Source of the DNA: AP-16 sp963755055
Lineage (GTDB): Bacteria; Pseudomonadota; Alphaproteobacteria; Rhizobiales; Xanthobacteraceae
Assembly (NCBI GenBank): GCA_963755055.1
Contig: CAVWIS010000036.1
Span: forward strand, 104,503-168,502
Reading direction: 5' to 3'
DNA length: 64,000 bases
This document shows positions 34,514-46,445 of this stretch, piece after piece. Below the pieces are notes generated by a model. It made no database searches. It was not told the DNA's origin and saw nothing but the letters and a program-made list of their open reading frames with translations. A program made the translations under genes and the position numbers. Each line of letters begins with the position of its first letter. The first letter of the stretch is position 1.

Positions 34514-36568
34514 ATGGCACAGCCCTCAGGGACGAGTCCGAAGGGTCCCCGGTGCATCGCACTGGTGGGCCCCTTCCAGAGCGGAAAAACGACGCTGCTC
34601 GAGGCCATCCTGGCACGCACCGGCGCCCTGGCGCGTCAGGGAACGGTCGATGCCGGAACCAGCGTCGGCGACGGCAGCGCCGAGGCGCGCCATCATCGCA
34701 TGAGCGTCGAGCTGTCGGTCGCCTCGACCACCTTCATGGGCGACGCCTACACCTTCGTCGACTGCCCGGGATCCGTGGAGTTCCTCCACGACATGCGCGC
34801 CGCCCTGCCGGCGGTCGACGCCGCCATCGTGGTGTGCGAGGCCGACGAGCGCAAGGTGCCGCAGCTCCAGCTGGTGCTGCGCGAGCTCGAGGATCTCGGC
34901 ATCCCGCGCTTCCTGTTCCTCAACAAGATCGACAAGGCCGACAAGCGCGTCCGCGAGACCCTGAAGGTGCTGCAGCCGGCCTCGCGGGTGCCCCTCGTGC
35001 TGCGGCAGATTCCCATCTGGCAGAACGACATCATCACCGGCTTCGTCGACCTCGCCCTGGAGCGCGCCTTCATCTACAAGGAGCACGCGCCCTCGGTGGT
35101 GGTGCCGCTCGACGGCCAGGAGCTCGACCGCGAGAAGGAAGCGCGCTTCAGTATGCTGGAGAAGCTCGCCGACCACGACGACGAGCTGATGGAGCAGCTG
35201 CTCGAGGACATTCCGCCGCCGCGCGACAAGGTGTTCGACGACCTGTCGAAGGAGCTGCGCGACGGGATCATCTGCCCGGTCCTGATCGGCGTCGCCACCC
35301 GCACCAACGGCGTGCTGCGGCTGATGAAGGCGCTGCGCCACGAGGCGCCGAGCATCGCCGATACGGTGAAGCGTCTGAAGGTGACGGGAGACGACGAGGC
35401 CGTCGCCTATGTGATGAAGACCCTGCATACCGCCCATGGCGGCAAGATGTCGGTCGCCCGCGTGCTGTCGGGAAGCATCCCGGAAGGCGCGATGATGACC
35501 GGCCCGTCGACCGCCCACGACCGCGTCTCCGGCGTGTTCAAGCTCACCGGCCAGGCCAGCGAGAAGCGCGGGCCGTCGATCACTGGCGATGCGGTCGCGC
35601 TCGGCAAGCTCGATCATGCGCGGACCGGCGACACCCTCACCTCCGGCAAGCAGCCCCATGCGCCGGTTGCCGCGGTCACGCCCTATGCGCCGGTGCTCGC
35701 CATCTCGGTCGCCTCCAAGGAGCGCAAGGACGACGTCAAGCTCGGCCAGGCCTTGAACAAGCTGATCGAGGAGGATCCCTCGCTGTCCGTCATCCACAAT
35801 CCGGAGACCCACGAGGTCATCGTCTGGGGTCAGGGCGAGATGCATCTCAGGGTGGCGACCGAGCGGCTCGCGGCGCGCTTCGGCGTCGCCATCGCGACCC
35901 GGCGGCCGACGGTGGGCTACCGCGAGACCATCCGTCGCGGCGTGCAGGACCAGCGCGGGCGCCACAAGAAGCAGTCGGGCGGCCACGGCCAGTTCGGCGA
36001 CGTGGTGCTCAACATCGCCCCGCTTCCGCGCGGCGGCGGCTTCAAGTTCGACGAAAAGATCACCGGCGGCGCGGTGCCGCGGGGCTACATCCCGGCGGTC
36101 GAGGAGGGGGTGATCGACGGGCTGAAGACCGGTCCGCTCGGCTTCCCGGTGGTCGACGTGGCGGTGACGCTGACCGACGGCTCCTACCACACGGTGGATT
36201 CCTCCGACATGGCGTTCCGCACTGCCGGTCGCATCGGCGTCGTCGAGGCGCTGCCGCAATGTCAGCCGGTTCTGCTGGAGCCGATCTATGCGGTCGAGAT
36301 CGTCTGCCCGTCGGAGGCCACCGCCAAGATGAACGCCATCCTGTCGGGCCGGCGCGGCCAGATCCTGGGCTTCGACACCCGCGAAGGATGGGCCGGCTGG
36401 GACGTGGTCAAGGCGTTGATGCCGGAGACCGAGATCGGCGATCTGATCGTGGAGGTCCGGTCCGGCACCGCCGGGGTCGGCAGCTTCACCTCCAAGTTCG
36501 ATCACATGGCCGAGCTCACCGGCAAGCAGGCCGACCAGATCGTCGCGGCGCGCCGCGCCGCCGAGTGA
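34514..36568 (+). CDS. Elongation factor G-like GTPase (EF-G paralogue)
   Basis: This 684-residue translation-type GTPase has EF-G domain order. The P-loop is GPFQSGKTT, the G3 motif is DCPGSVEF and G4 is NKID. Canonical EF-G has DTPGH, where the His activates water; here it is Ser, so GTP hydrolysis may be slow or need another residue. Domain IV and V signatures follow (GRHKKQSGGHGQFGDV, GYIPAVEEGVIDG, FDTREGWAGWDVV). The usual EF-G is encoded with rpsL/rpsG/tuf, so this is the second, non-canonical copy. GGAG precedes the ATG at 34514. Confidence 0.87.
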   Translation: MAQPSGTSPKGPRCIALVGPFQSGKTTLLEAILARTGALARQGTVDAGTSVGDGSAEARHHRMSVELSVASTTFMGDAYTFVDCPGSVEFLHDMRAALPAVDAAIVVCEADERKVPQLQLVLRELEDLGIPRFLFLNKIDKADKRVRETLKVLQPASRVPLVLRQIPIWQNDIITGFVDLALERAFIYKEHAPSVVVPLDGQELDREKEARFSMLEKLADHDDELMEQLLEDIPPPRDKVFDDLSKELRDGIICPVLIGVATRTNGVLRLMKALRHEAPSIADTVKRLKVTGDDEAVAYVMKTLHTAHGGKMSVARVLSGSIPEGAMMTGPSTAHDRVSGVFKLTGQASEKRGPSITGDAVALGKLDHARTGDTLTSGKQPHAPVAAVTPYAPVLAISVASKERKDDVKLGQALNKLIEEDPSLSVIHNPETHEVIVWGQGEMHLRVATERLAARFGVAIATRRPTVGYRETIRRGVQDQRGRHKKQSGGHGQFGDVVLNIAPLPRGGGFKFDEKITGGAVPRGYIPAVEEGVIDGLKTGPLGFPVVDVAVTLTDGSYHTVDSSDMAFRTAGRIGVVEALPQCQPVLLEPIYAVEIVCPSEATAKMNAILSGRRGQILGFDTREGWAGWDVVKALMPETEIGDLIVEVRSGTAGVGSFTSKFDHMAELTGKQADQIVAARRAAE

Positions 36569-36799
36569 CGGTCCGGGTTCGGCTTCCTGCCCGCCGGCCT
36601 GGCAACGCTGGTCGTCAGAACCGGCGTTGCTGGTAGCATGTTATCGATATCCGTCCCAATAAACGCGAATTATTGCGAATTAAACCCGACAAGCGCCGTC
36701 GATTAGGGAATGCGCAACGAATCGGGCCTTTATTGGTAAGTAAAGCCACGTAGGGGCGACCTCGCGGCCGACGGTGTCGTCAGGCGGTGCGCCGCCCGG

Positions 36800-38053
36800 A
36801 TGGAAGGCCGGATATTGTCGACGACCGACCAGCCTCGCCAGTTGCATTCCTCGGGCAAGTTCGTGTTTGCACGGCAGCCCGCAAAGCCACGTCCGGTCTC
36901 CGTCGCAACCGACATCCCGTCGTGCTTCGTGGTCGACCGCGACCCGGGCACTCGCCGGCTGATCGCCTCGGTGCTCGACGATCTGGGGCTTTGCGCCGAC
37001 CAGTTCGACGACATCCCGCAGATGCTCGAGGCGGCCGCCCGGGGCCGGCCCGATCTGCTGTTCGTCGATCTCGGGCCCGACGGCACCAAATCGATTGCCT
37101 TGCTCGGCGCCGTGCTGTGCGGCTGCCAGGTGCAGCTCATGAGCGGGCTCAACGCGGTCCTGGTCGAGGAGATCCGCCGCACCGGCGAGCGCCGCGGGCT
37201 GGACATGTTGCCGGTGCTGCACAAGCCGTTCCGCGACAGCGCCATCAAACGGATCGTCGGCGGTCTCGGCTTGCGTCGCGATGCGATGTCGACGTTCAAC
37301 GTGACGCTGGCCGAAGCGCTGTGTTGCGGTTGGCTCGAGGTCTGGTACCAGCCGAAGATCGATCTGCGGGCAAAAATTCTCGCCGGCGCCGAAGCCTACA
37401 TCCGGATCAGGCACCCGGCGCACGGCGTGGTGTCTCCGGACAATTTCCTGATCGACGCCCCCGAGCCCGAGCTCCTGAGCCTGAGCGAGCACGTCATCCG
37501 CACGGTGCTGCGCGACTGGCCGACCTTCTCGGGATTCGGGGTCTCGTTGAAATTCGCCGTCAACGTTCCGGGCTCGGCGCTCCGCGGTCTGCCGCTCAGC
37601 ACGTTGTTGCGTCAGGAGCGCCCCAGGGATGCGAACTGGCCGGGCCTGATCCTCGAGGTGACCGAGGACGAGATCATTGCCGACCTGTCGCTGGCGCGCG
37701 ATCTTGCGAAGCAGCTCAAATCCCTCAACGTCGGTCTGGCGATCGATGATTTCGGCGCCGGCTACGGCGCGCTGGCACGGCTCAGGGAGCTGCCGTTCTG
37801 CGAGCTCAAGATCGATCGCAGCTATGTGGCGGGCTGCGACAGCGACCCGACCAATGGCGGGCTGTGCGAGACCGTGGTCGAGCTCGCCCACCGGTTCGGC
37901 GTCCTCGCGGTCGCCGAGGGGATCGAGACCGCCGCCGAGCTCAAGGCGCTGCACCGGATGGATTGCGATCTCGGGCAGGGCTATCTGTTCGCTAAGCCGC
38001 TGCCCAAGGCGCAGTTCGCCGAGCTGCTGCGCCAGCGCGGCCGCACCCGGTAG
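36800..38053 (+). CDS. Receiver-EAL domain c-di-GMP phosphodiesterase
   Basis: This 417-residue protein has an N-terminal response-regulator receiver (about 40-155) with acidic pair VVDRD, phosphoacceptor Asp in LLFVDLG and the conserved Lys in LHKPF. The C-terminal EAL domain (about 165-410) has AEAY in place of EAL but keeps the catalytic set: AVNVPG, LEVTED, AIDDFGAGY, LKIDRSYV, AVAEGIET and GQGYLFAKP. It should break down c-di-GMP when phosphorylated. No cognate kinase is nearby. Start at 36800 is the first ATG of a frame with weak ribosome signal. Confidence 0.85.
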   Translation: MEGRILSTTDQPRQLHSSGKFVFARQPAKPRPVSVATDIPSCFVVDRDPGTRRLIASVLDDLGLCADQFDDIPQMLEAAARGRPDLLFVDLGPDGTKSIALLGAVLCGCQVQLMSGLNAVLVEEIRRTGERRGLDMLPVLHKPFRDSAIKRIVGGLGLRRDAMSTFNVTLAEALCCGWLEVWYQPKIDLRAKILAGAEAYIRIRHPAHGVVSPDNFLIDAPEPELLSLSEHVIRTVLRDWPTFSGFGVSLKFAVNVPGSALRGLPLSTLLRQERPRDANWPGLILEVTEDEIIADLSLARDLAKQLKSLNVGLAIDDFGAGYGALARLRELPFCELKIDRSYVAGCDSDPTNGGLCETVVELAHRFGVLAVAEGIETAAELKALHRMDCDLGQGYLFAKPLPKAQFAELLRQRGRTR

Positions 38054-38177
38054 CCGCTGCGTCGCGGCCCGCGTCGAATCGCGCGGCGCCGGCACGCGAA
38101 GAATCCCGCATCTGTGACTTGCGTGTGATCCGGCAAACGCCGTACCTGTCATCGTGCGATCCTGGGAGGGTTGGCGC

Positions 38178-39146
38178 ATGAACGTCATTTATCGTCGCGG
38201 CTGGGAGCTGCCAGAGCGCCTGGCGACGCCCGAGCACCTGTTCCTGAGCCGCCGGGCGTTCATCGGAGCGGGTGCCGCCGCGGCATCGACGCTGGTGCCC
38301 GGCGCGGCGCTCGCCCAGCGCGTCTCCGATCTGCCCGACCCCACCGCCGATCTCTATCCGATCAAGCGCAACGACAAGTTCACGCTCGACCGGCCGCTGA
38401 CGGACGAGAAGATCAACGGCTCCTACAACAATTTCTTCGAGTTCGGCTCCTCGAAGCTGATCGCCAAGGCCGCGCAGGCGCTGAAGGTGCGGCCGTGGAC
38501 GGTCAAGATCGACGGCATGGTGGAGAAGCCGCGCGAGCTGGCGATCGACGATCTGATCCGGCAGATGCCGCTCGAGGAGCGGCTCTATCGGCATCGCTGC
38601 GTCGAGGCGTGGTCGATGGCGATTCCGTGGTCGGGATTTCCGCTCGCCCGGCTGGTCGAGCTCGCCAAGCCGCTGGCGTCGGCCAAATACCTGCGCACGG
38701 AGACGTTTCTCGACACCAAGACCGCCTCGGGCCAGCGTCAGAGCTGGCTGCCGTGGCCCTACGTGGAAGGGCTCACCATCGCGGAGGCGACCAACGAGCT
38801 CGCCTTCGTGGCGATCGGCGCCTACGGCAAGCCGATGCCCAAGCAGCACGGAGCGCCGCTGCGCCTCGCGCTTCCATGGAAGTACGGCTTCAAGTCCATC
38901 AAGTCGGTGGTGCGCTTCAATTTCACCGATAAGCGGCCGAAGAGCTTTTGGGAGACGGTGGCCCCCTCGGAATACGGGTTCTGGGCGAACGTGAACCCGG
39001 CCATTCCGCATCCGCGCTGGAGCCAGGAGACCGAGGAGCTCATCGGGCGGGGCGGCGAGCGGCGACCGACAGTGCTTTTCAACGGCTACGGCGAGTATGT
39101 GGCCGATCTCTACAAGGGGATCGAGGGCGAGAAGCTCTACGTCTGA
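38178..39146 (+). CDS. msrP: Protein-methionine-sulfoxide reductase catalytic subunit MsrP
   Basis: This 322-residue periplasmic molybdoenzyme reduces oxidised methionines in exported proteins. It has a twin-arginine leader (LSRRAFIGAGAAAASTL, residues 24-40), the molybdopterin-ligating cysteine C141 in YRHRCVEAWSM, and the C-terminal YGEYVADLYKG end typical of MsrP/YedY. GGGAGGG precedes the ATG at 38178. The membrane partner MsrQ is not adjacent, which is unusual since they are commonly paired, so it must lie elsewhere. Confidence 0.93.
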   Translation: MNVIYRRGWELPERLATPEHLFLSRRAFIGAGAAAASTLVPGAALAQRVSDLPDPTADLYPIKRNDKFTLDRPLTDEKINGSYNNFFEFGSSKLIAKAAQALKVRPWTVKIDGMVEKPRELAIDDLIRQMPLEERLYRHRCVEAWSMAIPWSGFPLARLVELAKPLASAKYLRTETFLDTKTASGQRQSWLPWPYVEGLTIAEATNELAFVAIGAYGKPMPKQHGAPLRLALPWKYGFKSIKSVVRFNFTDKRPKSFWETVAPSEYGFWANVNPAIPHPRWSQETEELIGRGGERRPTVLFNGYGEYVADLYKGIEGEKLYV

Positions 39147-39278
39147 TGGTGCCGGCGCTCCGGGGGAGCGTCAATTCGCGTGAAGCGAATCATCAAACAA
39201 ATTGAAGTCGGGTGGCGGCGCCAACGATCGTGAGCGCCCCGACGACGTCGGTCTGGCGAAAGCAAGCCACCGGCCAAG

Positions 39279-39305
39279 AAAAACGCCGGGCCCGAAGGCC
39301 CGGCG
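39279..39305 (-). terminator. Intrinsic terminator on the minus strand
   Basis: On the minus strand CGCCGGGCC-TTCG-GGCCCGGCG forms a 9-bp GC stem with a UUCG tetraloop, followed by TTTTT. This is a textbook factor-independent terminator. It lies about 300 bp beyond the LysR gene stop, with no protein gene between, and so probably ends a non-coding RNA or the LysR transcript. Confidence 0.85.
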
Positions 39306-39415
39306 CAGTATTGTCGACGCGTCACCGCCGACAATCACCTTCCAGAGGGGAACAGCTGGCTGCAGACCGCATGCCACCTGGGAGGAAATGCAAACGGTTT
39401 GCCTACAGCAGTAAC
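39279..39415 (-). ncRNA. Candidate structured small RNA
   Basis: Between msrP and the LysR gene (455 bp without a protein gene), the minus strand shows three successive hairpins: GCAAAC-C-GTTTGC (39402-39390), ATTGTCG...CGACAAT (39335-39310) and the terminator. Two unpaired pyrimidine-rich stretches, TTTCCTCCC and TTCCCCTCT, lie between, and resemble the anti-Shine-Dalgarno loops of alphaproteobacterial sRNAs. The 5' end is a guess. I see no convincing ORF. An alternative is a long LysR 3' UTR. Confidence 0.5.
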
Positions 39416-39601
39416 GAACTATGCGGGGAGCTTCGGCATGGCGCAACGCAACAAGTCGCATGCCAGCCATGCGATGACCGCAAGCCGTTGCGCGATGTGA
39501 TCCGACGACTGACGATTAGTGATTCCGTCGGGCAAAAAATTTATGCCGGCGTTATTTCCGCCGCGCGCCGCTGCGGTAGGTCGCAACGGCGAGATGGCAA
39601 A

Positions 39602-40493
39602 TCAGTAGCTCCAGCGCTGCGCGTTGGCGACGAGAAAATCGCGGAAGACCTGGATGCGCGCCACCGACTTGAGCTCTTCCGGATAGACGAAATAGACGTC
39701 GAAGGCGACCGCCTGGAGCTCGGCGAACAGCAGGACGAGGCCGCCGTTCTCCTCGACCAGATAGTCGGGAAGGCTGGCAATGCCGAGGCCGCGCTGGCAG
39801 GCGCGCAACAGGCCGAGCACGTTGTTGATCATGAACCACGGCTCGCGGCGGCCCTTGCCGTCGCGCGCCGCCTCGGTCAGCCAGTGCACGTTCTGCAGAT
39901 AGTGCGGAGCATTGCCGCCAAGCACCATGATGCGGTGATTGTCGAGGTCCTCGTGCGTCCGCGGGGTGCCGTGACGCTTGAGATATTCGGGCGACGCGTA
40001 GGCGTGGAAATGCATCGAGAACAGCTTGCGCTGGATCAGGTCGGGCTGGATGGGCTGGCGCAGCCGGATGGCGACGTCGGCCTCGCGCATGGAGAGATCG
40101 AGCTCCTCGTCGGTGGTGATCAGCTGGATGCGGATGCCGGGATAGAGATCGAGGAACTCGCCGAGCCGCGGGGTGAGCCAGTGCACGCCGATGCCGACCG
40201 AGGTCGCGACCTTCAATTCGCCGCTCGGCCGCTCGCGGCTGTCGGTCAGCTTGGTGCGTGCCGCCTCGAGCTTCATGAAGACGTCGTGGGCGGTGCGGTA
40301 GAGCAGGTCGCCCTGCTCGGTGGAGAATCAGGCCACGCGCATGGCGATGGAACAGCGGGACGTTGAGCTCCTGCTCGAGCGCTCCGACCTGGCGCGACAC
40401 CGCCGACTGCGAGAGGCCGAGCTGCTCGCCCGCATGGGTGAAGCTTCCGGCCTCGGCGGCGGCATGAAAAACCTTCAGCTTGTCCCAATCCAT
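39602..40493 (-). CDS. LysR-family transcriptional regulator (frameshifted)
   Basis: The N-terminus is a LysR winged helix (MDWDKLKVFHAAAEAGSFTH, then LSQSAVSRQVGALEQEL). After HARGLIL one extra G on the plus strand at 40322-40323 breaks the frame; removing it gives LTEQGDLLYRTAHDVF and then the effector domain (SVGIGVHWLTPRLGEF and on to the end). The total is about 296 residues. This regulator beside trxB is conserved in related genomes, so the shift is probably a sequencing error. The effector is unknown. Confidence 0.83.
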
Positions 40494-40531
40494 GATGGTT
40501 CCCACCCGCCCTCTGGACGGGCGATTGCCTT

Positions 40532-41497
40532 TCATTCGGCTGCCGCGCGACGCTCGTGCGAGGCCGCAAGGAAGCGCTCGGCCTCGAGCGCCGCCATGCA
40601 GCCCTGGCCGGCCGCGGTGACTGCCTGACGATAGATGTCGTCGGTGACGTCGCCGGCGGCGAATACGCCGGGCACCGACGTTGCCGTCGAATACGGCGCC
40701 GTGAGGATATAGCCCGTGGGCTTCATGTCCAGTTGCCCGGCGACCAGCGAGGTCGCCGGCGAGTGCCCGATGGCGATGAACACGCCGTCGACGGCCTTTT
40801 CGGACATGGCACCGGTCCGGCGGTCCTTCAGCCGGATGCCGGTCACCTTGGGCGGCGCGTCGGTCCCGACGATCTCTTCCAGGATGCTGTCCCAGACCAT
40901 CGCGATCTTGGGGTTTCGGAACAGGCGTTCCTGCAGGATTTTTTCCGCCCGCAGGCTGTCGCGCCGGTGCACCAGCGTCACGCTTGCTGCGAAGTTGGTG
41001 AGGAACAGTGCCTCCTCGACCGCGGTATTGCCGCCGCCGATCACCGCCACGCTCTTGCCGCGATAGAAGAACCCGTCGCAGGTGGCGCAGGCCGACACGC
41101 CGTAGCCCTGGAACCTGCGCTCCGACGGCAGGTCGAGCCAGCGCGCCTGGGCGCCGGTCGCGAGAATCACCGAATCGGCCAGATAGAGGTCGCCGCTGTC
41201 GCATTCGAGGCGGAACGGCCGCCGATCGAGATCGAGCCTGGTCACGTGGTCGTCGACCAGCCGGGTCCCCACATGGACGGCCTGCTTCTCCATCTGCTCC
41301 ATCAGCCAGGGTCCCTGGATGACGTCGGCGAAGCCTGGATAGTTTTCCACGTCGGTGGTGATGGTGAGCTGGCCGCCGGGCTGGATGCCGCGGATCATGA
41401 TCGGCTCCAGCATGGCGCGCGACGCGTAGATCGCCGCCGTGTAGCCTGCCGGGCCCGACCCGATGATGACGACCTTGGCGTGTGTGGTCTTGGCCAT
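40532..41497 (-). CDS. trxB: Thioredoxin reductase
   Basis: This 321-residue flavoenzyme reduces thioredoxin with NADPH. It has the FAD site GSGPAGYTAA, the redox pair in ACATCDGFF (CxxC), the NADPH site VIGGGNTAVEEALFL followed by HRRDSLRA, and the C-terminal FAD segment GVFAAGDVTD. Length is normal for the low-molecular-weight type. A GGGA site precedes the ATG at 41497. The LysR gene follows 38 bp downstream on the same strand and the Lrp gene is divergent. Confidence 0.95.
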   Translation of the reverse strand: MAKTTHAKVVIIGSGPAGYTAAIYASRAMLEPIMIRGIQPGGQLTITTDVENYPGFADVIQGPWLMEQMEKQAVHVGTRLVDDHVTRLDLDRRPFRLECDSGDLYLADSVILATGAQARWLDLPSERRFQGYGVSACATCDGFFYRGKSVAVIGGGNTAVEEALFLTNFAASVTLVHRRDSLRAEKILQERLFRNPKIAMVWDSILEEIVGTDAPPKVTGIRLKDRRTGAMSEKAVDGVFIAIGHSPATSLVAGQLDMKPTGYILTAPYSTATSVPGVFAAGDVTDDIYRQAVTAAGQGCMAALEAERFLAASHERRAAAE

Positions 41498-41747
41498 GGA
41501 AGCATTCCCAGGGCGGACAATTCCGCCCTTCCCACCACGCCGACAGTACCGTTCGGTCTTGTGGGCCGTGGTGCCTCGCACAATCTAGGGAATTGACTGA
41601 GCTATGCAAGCCACGCAACCCAGAACTCAACAGGTTGGGGTGGCCGACCCGATCCCTGGCCCCTCCGGCATATTCCGCGCAATAATGTTTCGCGATCGCT
41701 CCGGTTGGGCTATTCACCCGCCGACCCCGTTCATGCGGAGCAACGTC

Positions 41748-42239
41748 GTGTCCACCGATCTCGACGCCATCGACTGGAAGATCCTGCGAGAGCTCCAGAA
41801 CGACGGCCGAATCACCAACGTGGAGCTCGCCCGCCGTGTCGGCATATCGGCGCCTCCCTCGCTGCGGCGGGTCCGCGCGCTGGAGGAGGCCGGCTACATC
41901 AAGGGCTATCGGGCGCTGCTCGACGAAAAGCTGCTCGGCTACGAGGTGACGGTGTTCGCCATGGTGCATCTGTCGAGCCAGGCCGAGGCCGATCTCGCCG
42001 AGTTCGAGGCCTTCGTGCGCGCCGCGCCGCTGGTGCGCGAATGCTGGATGCTGTCGGGGGAGATCGACTTCATTCTCAAGTGCGTGGCGCCGGACCTGCG
42101 GACCTTCCAGACCTTCGTGGCCGAGCTCACCGCAGCGCCCCACGTGCGCAACGTCAAGACTTCGCTTACGCTGCGCAACTCCAAGGACGCTCCGATGGTC
42201 CCGCTGGAGACGCGGGGACCAGGAGTCAGGGATCAGTAG
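41748..42239 (+). CDS. Lrp/AsnC-family transcriptional regulator
   Basis: This 163-residue protein has an N-terminal winged helix-turn-helix (AIDWKILRELQNDGRITNVE, then LARRVGISAPPSLRRV) and a C-terminal RAM ligand domain (LLGYEVTVFAMVHLS, with VRECWMLSGEIDFILKC). Lrp-type proteins respond to amino acids. I chose the GTG at 41748, which has GGAG 7 nt upstream; the ATG at 41733 is a possible alternative adding five residues. It is divergent from trxB and convergent with greA. Confidence 0.9.
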   Translation: MSTDLDAIDWKILRELQNDGRITNVELARRVGISAPPSLRRVRALEEAGYIKGYRALLDEKLLGYEVTVFAMVHLSSQAEADLAEFEAFVRAAPLVRECWMLSGEIDFILKCVAPDLRTFQTFVAELTAAPHVRNVKTSLTLRNSKDAPMVPLETRGPGVRDQ

Positions 42240-42254
42240 TGAGTAATCAGAGCG

Positions 42255-42728
42255 TCAGCGCCACTCGACCTTGAGCACCTCGAACGCCTTGGCGCCGCCC
42301 GGGGTCACGACCTCGACCGAGGCACCCTTCTTCTTGCCGACCAGGGCACGGGCGAGCGGCGAGGTGATGGAGATGCGGCCGGCCTTGGCGTCGGCCTCGG
42401 GCTCGCCGACGATCTGCCACACACGCTTTTCCTCGGTATCCTCGTCGACCAGCGTGACGGTGGCGCCGAACTTCACCGTGTCGCCGGAGAGCTTCGACAC
42501 GTCGATGACCTCGGAGCGCGCGAGCTTGTCCTCGAGCTCGGCGATGCGGCCCTCGTTGTGCGCCTGCTGCTCCTTGGCGGCGTGATACTCGGCATTCTCG
42601 GAGAGGTCGCCGTGGGTGCGCGCGTCGGAGATCTGCTGAATGATGCGCGGCCGCTCCACCTGCTGGCGGTGCTTGAGCTCCACCTCGAGCGCGGCGTGAC
42701 CCGCCGCAGTCATCGGAATCTTGTCCAT
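42255..42728 (-). CDS. greA: Transcription elongation factor GreA
   Basis: This 157-residue factor rescues backtracked RNA polymerase by stimulating transcript cleavage. The N-terminal coiled coil (about 1-75) carries the acidic tip in DARTHGDLSENAEYHAAKEQ, and the C-terminal FKBP-like domain ends in VVTPGGAKAFEVLKVEWR. Length is standard. AAGGAG lies just upstream of the ATG at 42728. It sits downstream of carB on the same strand, an order conserved in Rhizobiales. Confidence 0.95.
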   Translation of the reverse strand: MDKIPMTAAGHAALEVELKHRQQVERPRIIQQISDARTHGDLSENAEYHAAKEQQAHNEGRIAELEDKLARSEVIDVSKLSGDTVKFGATVTLVDEDTEEKRVWQIVGEPEADAKAGRISITSPLARALVGKKKGASVEVVTPGGAKAFEVLKVEWR

Positions 42729-42853
42729 CGCTCCTTGGTCCTCCGACCTCCCGACAGAAAAAAGCTCCGATCGCGGGGACTTTCCGGCCCCTCGACCGCA
42801 AACTTTCTTCCCGACTCGTGCCGTTGCCCGGTGGGCCCGTCCGGTCTCCGGTC

Positions 42854-46135
<3,282 letters not shown>

Positions 46136-46287
46136 GTGTCCGTGATCGATCGGGCATAAAAAAAGGCGACATCGGACGCGCGCCCGAAAACCCCCCAATG
46201 GCGGAGAACGTCAGGTCCGCCGCGGCGGCCGCTGACTTATCGCAGAATCGCCGCAGAGGAAAGGGTTGCGGCAATATGCCGGACATG

Positions 46288-46364
46288 TGGAGGCCCGGGC
46301 CTGGATTCGAACCAGGCTTTTGGGACGTTGCATCGCCCCTGCGTCGCCACTCCGCCACCGGGCC
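46288..46364 (-). tRNA. tRNA-Cys-like gene (GCA), atypical
   Basis: The minus strand folds as a cloverleaf: acceptor GGCCCGG/CCGGGCC followed by TCCA, D-arm GCG...CGC, anticodon stem GGGGC/GTCCC, and T-arm CCTGG-TTCGAAT-CCAGG. The TGCAA in the anticodon loop and U73 with encoded CCA fit tRNA-Cys(GCA). But it is 77 nt, the anticodon loop is 8 nt (GATGCAAC) and the T-stem can extend to 6 bp. It may be an odd functional tRNA, a pseudogene, or carry base-insertion errors. Confidence 0.6.
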
Positions 46365-46445
46365 GTGGCGCATCATGCGGTCGGGCGTCGATACCGCAAG
46401 GGAATGGTTGAGACAGGGTAAACACGGACCGGCAAATTCGCCGGA

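Noticed and set aside
34526..36505. 659-residue frame antisense to the EF-G-like gene
   Set aside because: Shadow frame caused by high third-position GC; rich in Arg, His and Asp with no domain.
36640..36700. AT-rich direct repeat GCGAATTA-TT-GCGAATTA after the EF-G-like gene
   Set aside because: Short and not linked to a gene start; may be chance in an AT-rich patch.
39552..42143. 863-residue minus-strand frame over LysR, trxB and the Lrp region
   Set aside because: Only the short LysR N-terminus in it is real; the rest is antisense or out of frame to trxB and Lrp, with Arg/Gly/His-rich composition.
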